Shown: positions 11,391 through 24,749, counted from the stretch's first letter. The stretch is DNA of 64,000 nt from Phalacrocorax aristotelis (GCF_949628215.1 NC_134311.1:60434205-60498204), one strand, 5' to 3'. The notes: generated by a model not told the origin, from the letters alone. A program made the numbers and translations.

Positions 11391-14079
11391 GGAGTGCTGG
11401 AATGGAGAGCTAAAGGCTGTTCAGGAGGGATAGACAGAGCAGGCGAGGTGGAGGTGTTGCACTATAGATAGGGAGAGGTTTGATTGTACAGTCCTTACAG
11501 GTAGCGTTGATGTTGATAAGAGCCTCTGAGTCAGGATTAGAGGATGGAAAACAAAGGAGATGTTGTAGTTGGTGTCTACTACTGATCACCCGGCAAGGAC
11601 GTAACCACTGATGAGTGATTCCATAAGCATTTTAGAGAAACTTCTGGATTGGTATCCCTTGTCCTTACGGGAGATTTCAACTTCCCACACATCAGCTGCG
11701 AATACCATACCCCTATGACAAGCAGGTTTTGCAAATACTTGACATTTGTAGGAGATAATGTCTCACATGCACTCAGTGAGCCAACCAGAAAAAATGTGCC
11801 CCTAGACTTGCTGTTTGTGAAAAGACAAAGATTTGTGGGACGTGTGGCTGTAGGTGGCTGTCTTGGCCACAGTGATCATGAAATCGTTGAGTTTAACATT
11901 TTCAGTGTAATGAGAAAAAAAGGACAGCAGAGTTGCTACCCTGGAGTTCAGGAGAGCAAACGTGAAGATATTCAGGGAGCTATTAGGCAGTGTCCCCTGA
12001 GAATCTGCTTTTGAGGGCTTAGGAGTCCACAAGTGCTGGTCAGTCTTTAAGAAGCACCTGTTAGAAACACAGGAGCTGGCAATTCCACTGTGTCAGACGT
12101 CAAGCAAGCGGGGCAGAAGACCAGCTTGGCTGAACAGGGAAAAAGAAATTGTGTGACCTCTGGAAGCCAGATCAGGCTTCACAGGAAGAGTATAGAGCTG
12201 TGGTTCTTATACGCAGGGGGAAGACGTGAAAGGTCAAAGCTCAACTAGAGCTGAAACTGGCCAGTGTAGTGTCAGACAAGAAGAGTCTTTTTTAAGTCCG
12301 CTAATAGCAAGAGGAGGTCTGAAGAAAACATTGGACCAATACTTGTTGAAGATGGTCATCTGACTAATAAGGATGAAGAAACAGCAGAGGCACCAAATGC
12401 TTTTTTTGCCTCAGTCTTTAATAATACTGGTAAACCTGGGGCTGCCTAGTCCCCTGAATCAGAGGACCGTAAGTGTGGGAACAGTGACTTTCTACTTGTG
12501 GACACTGAAACTGCGAGGCACCAGCTCTATCTGCTGAATGTTCACAAGTCCATGGGGCCTGATGGGATTCTTCCAGGAGATTCTGAATGAGATAGTGGAT
12601 GGTACAGCAGAAATCCTCTCGATAACCTGCCAAAGGTCTTGGGAGCATGGGAAGGTCTCTGCTGACTGGAAGCTAGCCAACGTAATTCCAATTAACAGGA
12701 AGAGCGTGAGGGAAGACCCAGGGAACTACAGACCTGTTAGCCTAACCTCAGTTCCTGGTAAAATGATGGAGAAGATCACCCTGGGTGCTACCGAAGGACA
12801 TTTACAGAATCATGCAATCATCAGGCACAGTCAACATGGGTTCACAGAGGGAAAGTCCCATTTAACTAATTTGATAGCCTTCTGGAAGGGCACCCGTCTA
12901 GTGGATGGAGGGGAGGCGGTGGACGTAGTTTTTGTGGATTTTAGTAAGGCTTTGGGTACTGTCCCTCACAGCATCCTCCTGGACAAGTTGTCCAGCTTTG
13001 GGAGGAGTGGGTTTATGGTGCACTGGGTGAAGAACCAGCTGAAGCGCAGGACATAAAGGATTGTAGTGAAGGGGGCTACCTCTGGCTGGCAACCGGTCGC
13101 CAGTGGAGTTCCTCAGGGTTCAATTCTAGGGCCAGTTCGGTTCCATATATTTATCAATGATCTGGATGCAGGAGTTCAATGCACCATCAGCAAGTCTGCT
13201 GACGATACCAAACTGGGAGGTGCTGTTGACCCCCTCAAGGGACAAGAGGCCTTGCAGAGGGACCTAGATAGATTGGAACATTGGGCTATGATTAATGGGA
13301 TGACATTGAACAAGTCAAAATGTCAGATTCTGGGTGGAGTAACAGCGGGCACAAGTATGAACTGGGCGAGGAGTGGCTGGAGAGCAGCCCTGCAGAAAGG
13401 GAGCTGGGGGTGCTGGTCGACAGCAGGCTCAATAGGAGCCAGCAGCGTGCCCTGGCAGCCAAGAGGCCAAACCGCATCCTGGGGTGCATCAAACACAGCC
13501 TAGCCAGGCGGGCGAAAGAGGTGATTATCCCGCTCTGTTCAGTGTTGGTGCGGCCTCACCTTGAGCACTGAGTGCAGTTCTGGGCCCCACAAGTTCAGAA
13601 GGGTGTTAAGGTACTCAAATGTGTCCAGGGGAGGCAACAAAGCTGGTGAAAGGGCTGGAGGCCTGTGCTGTGGGGAGCGGCTGAGGACTCCGGGCTTGTC
13701 TAGTTTGGGGAGAAGGAGGCTGAGGGGCGACCTCATTGCTCTCTAGGGCTTCCTGAGGAGGGGAAGAGGAGAGGGAGGTGCTGAGCTCTTCTCCCTGGGA
13801 TCCAGTGACAGGACGCATGGGAATGGTTCAAAGCTGCTCCGGGGGAGGTTTAGACTGGACCTTAGGAAGCGTTTTTTTTACAGAGCGGGTGGTCAAACAC
13901 TGGGACAGGCTTCCTGGAGGGTGGTCGATGCCCCAAGCCTGTCATTGTTTAGGAGGCATTTGGAGAAAGCCCTTAACAATGTGCTTTAGCTTTTGGTCAG
14001 CCCTGAATTAGTCAGGCAGTTGGGCTGAACTAGATTATCATTGTGATTCCTTTCCAACTGAAAATATTCTAGTCTATTA
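11391..14079 (+). mobile_element. 5'-truncated CR1 LINE abutting the tail of the preceding CR1
   Basis: The element begins inside the ORF2 endonuclease, directly after the preceding CR1 tail, at the point corresponding to about 8,668 of that element. An endonuclease fragment (GDFNFPH, SDHEIVEF) is readable at 11,649-12,014. Reverse transcriptase follows at 12,538-13,056 and 13,066-13,330, with the catalytic box reading [10 protein letters not shown] rather than FADD. The C-terminal domain runs from about 13,320 to 13,990, and the 3' end is AACTGAAAATATTCTAGTCTATT. Several stops and frameshifts are present, including a TGA at 13,569-13,571. Bases 13,253-14,030 are nearly identical to a second copy at 24,750-25,526. 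Confidence 0.88.
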
Positions 14080-14491
14080 AATTTTTTTTAGTGTGGGACA
14101 TCTAGTAAAATCTTCTTTAAAAGTTTCCAATAATCATTCACAATTTTTATGTGATTATTAATTAGTTATCTAACTTTTAATTATTTAGAGCATTTTTTAA
14201 TGAAAGAGGAAAATATTAAGCACAAATTTAGGAAAGGTACATACTGCCCCACACATTTTTTTATAAAAAAGACTCTTTGCTTTAAACAATTTAAATGCTG
14301 TAAACACAAGAAATTGCTTACAAAGTAAGTTTTCTTGTACATAAAGAACTGGTGCATGATAACAGTTACTGTTGCAAAAATAAAGTTAAAATGTTCATAG
14401 TAGAATTTATTAGTCTTGAGAATCTGGGATTTTTATTCTTTATGAATATGCCTAGCATAAAAAGGGATGTGTTGATGATGAGGTTGGATAT
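14080..14491. other. AT-rich gap between CR1 copies
   Basis: This is AT-rich sequence with no gene, RNA or repeat that I recognise. It separates two CR1 insertions. Confidence 0.5.
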
Positions 14492-14996
14492 CTGGAGTGT
14501 TCTGTCCACTTCTACACTCTCATACAAGGGAGACATGGAGACCAGAACAAGTCCAGCACATGTCACTGAAGATGGTTAAGGGCTTAGAGCATCTGTCCTA
14601 TGAAGAAAGGGTGAAAGAGTCAGGACTGTAAAGTGTGGAAAGGAAAAGGCTCAGAGGAATTTTATCAACCTGAATAAATGCCTGATGGATGGGGAGGAGA
14701 GGGTGGGCAAAGAAGACGGAGCCAGACTCTTCGTATTGGTGTCCCAAGAAAGGACCAGAGGCAATGAGCATGAACGAGAAAACTCCATTTAAATGTAAAA
14801 AAACACTTTACTACTGTGAGGGTAGCCAAACACTGGAACAAGTTGCTCAGAGATGTTGTAGAGTCTCCACCTTTGGAGACAGTCAAAACCCTACTTGCCA
14901 TGGTCTTGAGCATCTCTGTTTAAGTGACCCTTCCTCAAGCTGGACTAGATGATCTTGAGGTGCCTTCCAAATTCAACCATTCCATGGTTCTATGAA
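14492..14996 (+). mobile_element. Old 5'-truncated CR1 fragment
   Basis: The order of CR1 C-terminal and 3'UTR blocks is recognisable although diverged: GGTTAAGGGCTTAGAGCATCT, GAAAGGAAAAGGCTCAGAGGAA, CTGTGAGGGTAGCCAAACACTGGAACAAG, then CTGGACTAGATGATCTTGAGG and a terminal TTCCATGGTTCTATGA. No frame of useful length survives. Its divergence from the other copies suggests an older subfamily. Confidence 0.8.
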
Positions 14997-15705
14997 ACTA
15001 GAGGATGATGCTGGCATTAAAAAGTGTTTATTACCTCGCCACAAATACATTTAGATCAGAAATTCAAAAGTTACAAACCTTCAGAATAAAAAAAATCTGC
15101 ATAAACCCTCCAAAAGGAAAAAGTAGTTTAGCAGTTGAATTTGATCAGTTTATGAAAAGGATTAGAAGACATGGTTTCCCACAATAGCCTGTAGTAAGAC
15201 TAATCCACTTAGAAGATACCTTCCAGCCTTAATTTCCAAAACTAGGGTTTTTAGAGCATGAAGTATGTAAGGACATTTTAGTCGTCCTGATCTAGCCACA
15301 GTCAATTTGAATTAAGAGGTTGCTTCCCCTAATGGCCTACCAGCACTAGCATGTATGTAATTGCTCCCTAACCCAGTGCTGTTAAATGACTTAGTTTATC
15401 TTAACCACACTTTAAACAGAGTTTATCTTAAACATGTTTTTAGTAGATGGTTTTAAACTAGATAATTTTGACAGAACTGTTAGAGACAGGTCCAGTTGGA
15501 TGGTGGCGCCTCACGTAAAAGCTTTGGCAAGTAACACTGGGTGCCAGCTTAACTTGTATCAGATATAAGCAGAACAGTTCAGCTTACCGTGCCCAAATTT
15601 TCAGGTGCATTTTATTTTTTTTTTTTCCAGACATTAAAGCAAGTCAGCTCAGACTAAATAAAGATGCAGTTGGCATATCAAGCTTTGTTAGGGCCCTGAG
15701 TGCAC
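14997..15705. other. Gap between CR1 copies, nothing recognised
   Basis: I see no gene or identifiable repeat here, apart from a T-rich run near 15,610-15,628. Confidence 0.5.
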
Positions 15706-16272
15706 CTCTTCTCCAGAGATTGTGGCCCCACCTCGAGTACTGTGTGCAGTTTTGGGAGCCTCAGTATATGAAGGACATCAAACTACTAGAATGTGTCCAG
15801 AGGAGGGCAAGCAAGATGATTAAAGGTCTTGAGGGCAAGACTTAGGAGGAACAGCTGAGGTCACTTGGTTTGTTGAGCTTGGAGAAGAGAAGGCTGCGGG
15901 ATGACCTCATCATAGCCTACAACTTCCTCATGGGGGCAGCGGAGCGGGATGTGCTAGCTTCCTCTCTGGTGACCAGCGATAGGAGACAAGGAGATGGCAT
16001 GAAGCTGCATCAGGGGAAGTTCAGATTGGACATTGGGAAAAGGTTCTTCACTGAAGAGAGTGGTCAGTCCCTAGAACAGGCTCCCCAGGGAAGTGACCAT
16101 GGCACCACGCCTGTCAGAGTTCAAGGAGCACTTGGACAATGTTCTTAGTCATATGGTTTATTTTTAGGTAGTCCTGTGAGGAGCAGGGAGTTGGACTCAA
16201 TGATCCTTATGGGTCCCTTCCAACCTGAGATATCCTATGATTCTGAGATTCTTTGTTTCTATGATTCCATGA
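15706..16272 (+). mobile_element. 5'-truncated CR1 fragment
   Basis: It starts in the CR1 C-terminal domain (GGCCCCACCTCGAGTACTGTG, reading HLEYCVQFWEP). It continues through the frame at 15,870-16,148 and ends with a 3' tail (GATATCCTATGATTCTGAGATTCTTTGTTTCTATGATTCC). An in-frame TAG near 15,843 breaks the frame. The next CR1 begins within about 20 bases of its tail, a near head-to-tail arrangement like the one at 11,390. Confidence 0.85.
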
Positions 16273-16287
16273 GTAGTAAAAGAAAGA

Positions 16288-18595
16288 CTGGGGAAACTGT
16301 GGGCTCGCTGCTCAACTAGGTGGGTGCCCTGGTGATACAGGATGCAGAGAAGGCAGAGTTACTGAATGCCTTCATTGCTGCAGTTCTTACTGCTAAGGCT
16401 GGCCCTCAGGGATCTCAGCCCCCAGAAGAGAGAGAAAATCTGGAGAAAGGAGGACTTCCCATTGGTTGAGGAGGATTGGGTGAGAGATCACCTAGGCAAA
16501 CTGGACTCTTGCAAATCCATGGGCCCTGATGGGATGCACCCGCGAGTGGTGAGGGAGCTGGCAGATGCTGTTGCTAAGCCACTCTCCACCATCTTTGAAA
16601 GGTCATGGAGGACAGGAGAGGTACCTGAGGGCTCGAGGGTAGCCAATGTCACTCCAGTCTTCAAAGACAGCAAGAAGGAGGACCCAAGAAACCATAGGCC
16701 AGAGAGCCTCACCTCCATTCCCAGAAAGGTGATGGAGCAGTTCATCCTGAAGGTCATCTCCAGGCATGTAGAGGACAAGAAGGTTATCAGAAGTAACCAA
16801 CAGGTGTTCAGCAAGGGAAGATCAAGCTTGACCAACCCGGTAGCCTTCCACGATGGCGTGACTGGCTGGGTAAATGGAGAACAGTGGACGTTGTTTACCT
16901 CCACCACATCAAGGCTTTTGAAACTGTCTCCCATAACATGCTGTCATGGTTTTGGCTGGGATAGAGTTAATTTTCTTCACTGTAGCTGATACAGCACTGT
17001 GTTTTGGATTTAGTATGAGAATAATGTGGATGACACACTGATGTTTTAGTTGTTGCTAAGTACCGCTTACACTAGTCAAGGACTTTTCCAGCTTCCCATG
17101 CTCTGCCGGGTGCACAAGAAGCTGGGAGGGGAGGGGGCATAGCCAGGACAGCTGATCCAAACTGGCCAAAGTGATATTCTATATCATATGACGTCACGCT
17201 CACTGTATTAACTGGGGAGACATTCAGAGTTATGGTGTTTGTCTTCCCAAGTAACAGTTATGCATGATGGAGCCCTGCTTTCCTGGAGATGGCTGAACAC
17301 CTGCCTGCCAATGGGAAGTAGTGAATAAATTCCTTGTTTTGCTTTGCTTGCATGTGCAGCTTTTGCTTTACTTATACTGTCTTTTTCTCAACCCATGAGT
17401 TTTCTCACTTTTACTCTTCCAATTCGCTCCCCCATCCCACTGAGGAGTGGAGTGAGCAAGTGGCTGGATGGTGCTTAGTTGCCAACTGGGACTAAACCAC
17501 AACACATCTTCATAAGTAAGCTTAGGAAGTGTGGGTTGGATGAGAAGACAGTAATGTGGATTGAGAACTGGCTGAACGGCAGAGCTCAGAGGGTCGTGAT
17601 CAACAGCGCAGAGTCTAGTTGGAGACCTGTACCTAGCGGTGTTCCCCAGGGGTCTGTGCTGAGTCCAGTCCTATTCAACATATTCACCAATGACCTGGAC
17701 GAAGGAACAGAGCGTACCCTCAGTAAGTTCACTGATGATACCAATCTGGGAGGAGCAGCTGATACACCAGAAGGCTGCGCTGCCATCCAATGAGACCTGG
17801 ACAGGCTGGAGAGCTGGGTCATGTGGAACCTGATGAAATTCAACAAAAGCCAGTGTAAGATCCTGCACCTGGGGAGGAACAAGCCCATGCACCAGTACAG
17901 GCTGGGGGCTGACCTACTGGAAAGCGGCTCTGTTGAGAAGGACCTGGGAGTGCTGGTGGACAACAAGCTGACCATGAGCCAGCAGTGTGCCCTTGTGGTC
18001 AAGGCGGCCAATGGTATCCTGAGGTGCATTAAAAGGAGTGTGGCCAGCAGATCAAGGGAGGTTATCCTCCCCCCTACTCTGCCCTAGTGAGGCCACATCT
18101 GGAGTACTGCGTCCAGTCCTAGGCTCCCCAGTTCAAGAAAGACAGGGAACTACTGAAGAGAGTCCAGCAGAGATACAAAGGTGATCAGGGTTCTGGAGCA
18201 TCTCTTTTATGAGGAAAGGGTGAGAGACTTGGGTTTGTTCAGCCTGGAGAAAGAAGACTGAGAGGGGATCTTATCAATGCTTATAAATATCTAACGGGTG
18301 GCTGTCAAGAGGATGGGCCCAGACTCTCTTCAGTGGTGCCCAATGGCAGGACAAGGGGCAATGGGCACAAGTTGGAACACAGGAAGTTCCACCTAAACAT
18401 GAGAAGAAACTTCTTTCCTGTGAGGGTGACAGAGCAGTGGAACAGGCTGCCCAGGGAGGCTGTGGAGTCTCCTTCCCCAGGGACATTCAAAACCCACATG
18501 GACACAGTCCTGTGCCCCCTGCTGTAGGTGGGCCTGGGGCGTTGGACAAGATGATCTCCAGAGGTCCCTTCGAACCCCTGCCATTCTGTGATTTA
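16288..18595 (+). mobile_element. CR1 LINE split by a solo LTR
   Basis: The first part (16,288-16,941) carries the region before and within the reverse transcriptase, with SMGPDGMHP and RSWRTGEVP in the frame at 16,366-16,989. It breaks at TCTCCCATAACATGC. After the LTR the element resumes at 17,505 with CTTCATAAGTAAGCTTAGGAA, the expected next CR1 bases. The catalytic box is [10 protein letters not shown] (17,725-17,755 region) instead of FADD. A TGA interrupts the frame at 17,791-17,793, and the C-terminal domain continues from 17,821. The 3' end at about 18,595 is CCATTCTGTGATTT. This copy is inactive and older than the LTR within it. Confidence 0.88.
16942..17504 (+). mobile_element. Solo LTR (avian ERVL-like), nested in a CR1
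   Basis: The LTR has TG...CA termini: TGTCATGGTTTTGGCTGGGA at the left and CTAAACCACAACA at the right. No viral internal region or second LTR lies next to it, so it is a solo LTR left by recombination between two LTRs. It has an AATAAA at 17,324-17,329 in a module different from the other two copies in the window, followed by the shared block with ACCCATGAGTTTTCTCAC. The flanking pentamers are CATGC and CATCT; each differs by one base from CATCC, which I infer to be the original CR1 target, so they may be a decayed 5-bp duplication. Confidence 0.85.
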
Positions 18596-21500
18596 GCTGC
18601 CTATAGCTCAAGCTCAGCCCTGGCTTCATACAGCTCTGTGGCCTTGAGTCAGAGGGCTGTGTAAAATAAGTGGTGTAAGAAAAAGCTGTGGGCAGTGGCA
18701 TCCTGTCCACCTTCACTCCAGAGCTGTTTCTAAGGTTGGGCTCTTGCTCTCAGTCTCTGCCTGAATTTTGCTGCAGGAATGCCCGTGCTTTATCTTCTAC
18801 ATTCCTGAGCCTTGACTCTTATCCTGACCTGCTTACTTGAATTTCTGGCTTGGTGTTGGACCTGTCTCATCACTACAGAATTGCCTGGTGATCTGAACTG
18901 TTGGCTGAGCCTTGCTACCATCACTGGGCCTGCTCTGCTCTTCATGCTCAGGTACTGTGGGACTGCACCCTTGTCAGTGAGGCCACCGTCCTGCCTGCCT
19001 TGGCCCCTGGCTCACCTTCCCTTACAGAGTGGCCTGCCCTTGCTGCTTCCTGCAAAGTATGACTGTGAACCTTTGGAGGGTACAGAAAAAATTCCCATGC
19101 TAATTCTGTGAGTAGAGCTTTTAAAAAGCATGAATACAGGAAGGAATATTTCCACCTTTAAAAACATATCTGATCTCTTCCATAAAGGCTTTCTGCTACT
19201 GAGAGAAAGGAAAGTCAGATGAGTGTCCAAATCTACTGCTGTTGTATGCCTCAGAATGGAGAAATAGACAAGGAAAAAGCACCTGATTTTCTTGCAGGGC
19301 TGAAACATCCCAATGGCAATTTTTAGGTGTGTCAGCTCAACTGTCTGAGCTTTGCAAGCTAGACTACCAAGCTGTTTCTAAATGAATCAGATGTATCCTA
19401 CAGGATTTGGTGACAATCTAAGTTACACAATTTTAGTTGGTTGCTTTTGCTACAGGATGCCTGTTCTGAGTGCATACTCCATACATTTGAAACGTAGAAG
19501 TGGACCTGGCATTGGCTAGGATAGGCAAGCTGGCAGTTACCCAGATTGATAGGCATGTCATTAACAATTCAATTTGAAGAACATACATTTATGGTGTTTT
19601 GCAAAACTCTTGCTGTTACAATAAAGGTAAATTTATGTCAGTGAGATGTCACAATTGTGAGGGAATTTCTAAGAACAATACTTCCCATAACTTGAATCAG
19701 AAGGAAATAAGTACAAGTTCCACAGGAGTGAATATCTTATCTTTTCTGATTGTCTTTTGAACATGCAGTATCATTTAAGTATATGATCCTGAAGCTGAGG
19801 TGTTTCAGACCACAAAATCAGCATCGACTGGTCTACGTTTAGATATTCCAGTCTTGGCATTGTTCCTTTACTTTTGATCATTCTGCTTTGCTAAGAATGA
19901 ACTAAAAAGCTCTTAACTTCAGGTGTTCTAACTGTAGCATGAAAACTAGGGAAGAGAACATACTAGGATTTTCTTTTTTGCTAAAGACTACTTTGCTGCT
20001 GAGTAGAAGGCAGGAGGGATGTACACGTAATGCTAGCGACTGCTATAGCATTCCGTTCTGTAGGACAAAGAAATCAAATAAGGTGCAGACTCCCACTTCC
20101 ACTGAAACAGTTTCTTTCCATATAAGACAGAGCAGGAAGCAGCCAACAATGCTGGCTGTCTTTCAGATATATATATATTACACTTATCAGTTAATTTAAT
20201 ACTGAAATGGGCACTCATTATTGGTACCGAAGATTTATACAACATCTTTCATCAGCAGAGAGCTCACAATACTTTCTAAAGTGTTTCTAAACACACATAA
20301 GCAAAAGAAGATACTGCCATGTTCAGATGGAAAATAGCAGGTATATAACATACAGGAAAAATGGTACCATAGCATATAGGTCTAGTTCCCCAAAAAGAAA
20401 TAAGGAATTAGAACTAGGGTCCTTTGTTATGACAGCAGTCCTGACTTGTTAAAGTATATCCTAAAATGAGAGTCTCAAACTCCACTTTTACCCTGGATCA
20501 CCAGAAAACCTTCTGTTACCCTGTAAAAAGGAAATCAAAATCATTGGATCTCTGAAAAGGAATTTTTGTTTAGGAAAATGTGTCACTTGAACTAGAATTT
20601 AGCAAGGACACGAGAACAGATGTGAGAGATAATCCCTGGCTATGTGATGAGCATTTCAGTGCACTGAAACACTACACAGTACAATTATTATTACTACAAG
20701 TGCTAGGACATCATTCTTACACAATATGCAGAGCACAATGATTCAAGTAAAGAGGTTCTTGCAGGCACTATCCTGGGACTTTTGTTCAATTCCAGTTAGG
20801 GACAGTATGACCTGGTGAAGCAGCTGTGACACTTAGCAAAGCAGTATCATTGCTTCCTACTGCTCTTGGAAAGTAACTATTAAAATGTTAACTATGCTCT
20901 GCTCTTCTATGAAATATGATGGATTACACAGAAGTATGGTTCTGGTTCTTTAATTCTTCTCAGAACATACACAGTACACACAGACCAGGCTAAGTTTCTT
21001 ACCTCAGAGTGTACATCAGTTATGTTCTAAAAAGAATGTCATTTAAGACTTAAATGTCAGTCAGTCTCCTCAACTGTGGCTTCCCTTCGGAAGAAGCCAC
21101 AAAATGAACCTGCTTGTACACATTTTTGGGCAGATGTCTAGTTACCCACTAGAAACATCAATTTATAATAAGTTTTTATAATATAACATAGGGTAAGACC
21201 ACAAATAGAAGTAGTATTAGAACTGCACCCATATTTCCTGAATTTGAAAAGGTTCTGTTTTGATCCATTACTTGCATATGGCTTTATAATGGACATAAAC
21301 TGCTGGTTAAACTCAGGCTTCTACAAAATCAAGGAAAATCTGAATCCTAAAAGTTAAACTAATAGGCATACTGGCACTGCTTCTTTTATTCAACAACCTC
21401 AAAATATATTAAGAACGTGGATAAATAGTACCACATACATATACATAAAGACATGAAGTTGATTCACCAAAGGATATGCTGTTTGGTTTGGGTTCATTGC

Positions 21501-24500
21501 ACTTCAATCTGGCATTTAACTGAGGTGTTTAAGTTGGGAACACGATCCTCAATCCTTAGTGCCCTCTGTGGTCCATGAAAGGAAACAGGCAGCTTCAGAG
21601 AGTGACTTGCATCATGGTGGGCCTGAATCACTGCTCAGAGGCACCAATCTTTCTCTGTTGCCTTTCTCCATTTTTCCTGGGACATCAGATATCTGTGGAG
21701 ATGCCTAAAATTTTCAGAGTCAGCCCAGGCCTAGTATCACAGTTGGTATATGACTCTGTGATTATCAGTTTCTTGCCTGAACTTATAAAGGTGTATTGAT
21801 GCTGATTTTTTCTCTCCTTCCCTTTAATATAACACAAGAAAATCCAGTTAATACTCATATCAGTCATGACTATATCAGAATACAGTAATGACCTAGGAGA
21901 AGAAAAGATCTCTATTATTTGAATAACTTCCATTTGCATCTTTGATAATTCTTTTCCCTTTTTGAACTGGAAGAAGATATAAAATAGGAAAAAATGAAGG
22001 ATAGAGTAAGGCCTGACACACTTCAGTTCTTCAGTTACATGATTCATTATAAGGGTAGTAAAACCAATGCCATTACATAAATGAGTCTACCTAGCACACA
22101 GAAGCATTTGATCATTCTTTAATGGAACATTAGATATACATACTTCTATGTTCTGACACTTTCATACGATACAAAAGTGTGCAGCATGTTACTTGGCCTA
22201 TGGGCGATGCACTGCCCCAACACATGCTTTATCCTTGAAAGTATATAACAGCAGAACTATTTGTAAGGATGGTTTGAAGTGAATTAAGTAGAGCACAAGT
22301 ATTATGCATGAGTTTGACTACTTTTGTCTTGGATACTGAGACCTAGCTGTGTTGAATGGTAGCCAAACTACAAATATAAGGGGTTGTTCATGGAATTTAC
22401 AGAATAAAGTTATACAGCAGATACACTTAAACATAAAATACCAATGTTTTTAAACAGAGATTTGCAGCAGAAAAAGAATCCTTAATCCCCAGTAGTATAA
22501 AGGAGTTCTGTCGGCTTAAGTAAAGCTATAAAAACTAGAATGTTTATTGGCTGTCACATACTATGGATGTATCATACCTCGTCAAAAAAGTGCCAATAAA
22601 GGTCTCACAGATTAGAGGTTTTACAGGTTGGAGAAAAAAGCAATAGCCAAACTACCTTTCAAAACTCTTCATAAAAAACACCATTGTGCTATGGCACAAG
22701 AATTCTACCTAGCTCTTCTGAAACCAGCAATACTCAGCAGGTGGAGTACAGCATGCCCAGGACATTAAGTATACATGAAGATCACTGGAGAATTCATGCT
22801 GTATGTAGGAAAGAAAGTAGCTTCAAGGAACTCAGAATTTACAAATAAAAGGGTAGTAAGAAATTACACTGTGAGAAATATTTAGCAGCTTCCTTATACA
22901 GAATGATTCTGGACCACTGATACATGTCAACATGTCTGAGTGAAATAAATATGGTTACTCAGAGCTTGTCTTCACCACACATGCTCACACACTCACCATC
23001 TTTCAGTCACTGTTGGCATGAGAAAGGCTTCGCTTTCATGTAACTCTTCCATTTTCCATGCCTGCATTATATTCTCAGCAGATTTATCTGCATTTTATCT
23101 TACTTTATTATTGCTGGATTTCTGGAGTGCCATTTCCATTCCTTCGCCCACTCATTCTTTGAAAGTGTGACAATGGACAGTAATGCTTGTCCCCTGCAAC
23201 ATGCTCTCATTAAATTCTATTGAAACAGAACTTTTAATGCTGTTAATATATGTTTATATATATATCTATAAAAATTAACTACTGATTTAATTTTATAAAA
23301 GTTGGTGGTTCATAATTTCATACTATATTATATTTTGATGCTAATTCTGTCGCTGCTGCCACAGAGGTTATGTAGTAGCTGAAAAGCTTAACTCTATCCT
23401 AAGTGAAGTTCCTTCCTAGCCTAGATATCTGAGATGACATCTAGGTAAACCATTACGATGTTTAGTATGAATTGTGACTTTCACGCTTTAAACAATGTGA
23501 TCTTCCATCAGTGGATCCTGTCCCACTCCTTCCTAAACCCTCCAGTTTTCTTGGCCATCCACTTACAACTGACAGATACTAAATTAAAGCTCGTCTGTCT
23601 TAAAATACACACAGGCACATACATAGCTATAAATAACAGAACTGGGTCATTTAAAGGAATTCTAGATTAGATGCAAAGGAAAGTAGTTAACTACCAGAAT
23701 TATAGTTAACATAAACATATGCTTTATGTGGTCTTTTGAAGTATTCGGATTGTGCTGCTTTGTCCAAGTTGTAGTAAATTCTGGAATTTCTGTTCTCGAT
23801 GACTACTTGAGGTACAACAACTAACTCAGAAAAGCAAAACAAGTACCCTGATCTCCTATGGCCTTTTGGTTGATTTATTCTGAATTTGGTAGAGTGCAAG
23901 CCCCAAATGAAGCTTTCCCGTCGGGCAGTAATCCCATAACATCTCTTCATTCCTAACACAGACGCACTGCAGGTTTCAGTCAAGGATGTAGCCTGGGCTT
24001 CTCTTGTCTACCTAGGCTGCCTACTTTCACAAATCTTACATGAGCAAAATTATTATGTACGAGACCTCTACTACTTTGCCAATATAACTGGCCAACCTCT
24101 TTGGAAGCTATTAGGGTAGAAGGATACCAGAAAAGGTAACTGCATAAACCCAGTTTTCTTAGAATAGCAAATTAAAAATCCTTACTTTTTATTTCTTCCC
24201 TGCCACAATGAAACAGGCACTTTTCAAATCAATGAGGCAGAGAAGACACAGAAAGACAGACAGATGAGACTATTACTACTATGTGAAAGACTGCAACTGG
24301 AAATTAATTTTGCAGCAGGTGTAAAGGTGCTGATATTAAGCAGCTTGTATATAGCTGTTGACTAAGTTAGTGCTTATTTTGGCTTATGTACCTGATTTTG
24401 ACATCAAGCATCAGAAATATAACTGTGTTCCCTCTAGCCTGATACGCAATTTTACCAGAAATAGGCTATACTTATGCAATAGCTCACCTACTTCCAACAT

Positions 24501-24749
24501 AGCTACACAGCATGCAAAAACATCTTATAATGATACCAACAAATACACTGCCACAGACTTATATCTAAGCTCCAACAAATTTAGATTGTTATATTTGCTA
24601 ATATTTACAAATTACAGACCAACAGGGACCCGTAAATTCTGTAACAGTTTTAATGCTCACGAAAATGGCTGAGTAACACATGTACAGAGATGCATGTACA
24701 GGTATCTACACCAAAGGTCTTGCGAGTCTGGGGAGGTCCTCACTTGACT
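18596..24749. other. Gene-free intergenic DNA
   Basis: No supported gene, RNA or young repeat is visible. Bases about 18,730-19,060 are unusually rich in CTG/CCT words (TGCC, CCTG) compared with the AT-rich surroundings. They could be an old LTR or another repeat that I cannot name. A 9-bp-stem inverted repeat lies at 21,075-21,101. The rest is plain AT-rich sequence with short TA runs (20,168-20,178 and 23,250-23,265). Confidence 0.5.
21075..21101. repeat. Inverted repeat, 9-bp arms with 9-base loop
   Basis: TGTGGCTTC and GAAGCCACA are perfect reverse complements around the loop CCTTCGGAA. A hairpin of this size can occur by chance in this much sequence. No gene context supports a function. 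Confidence 0.6.
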
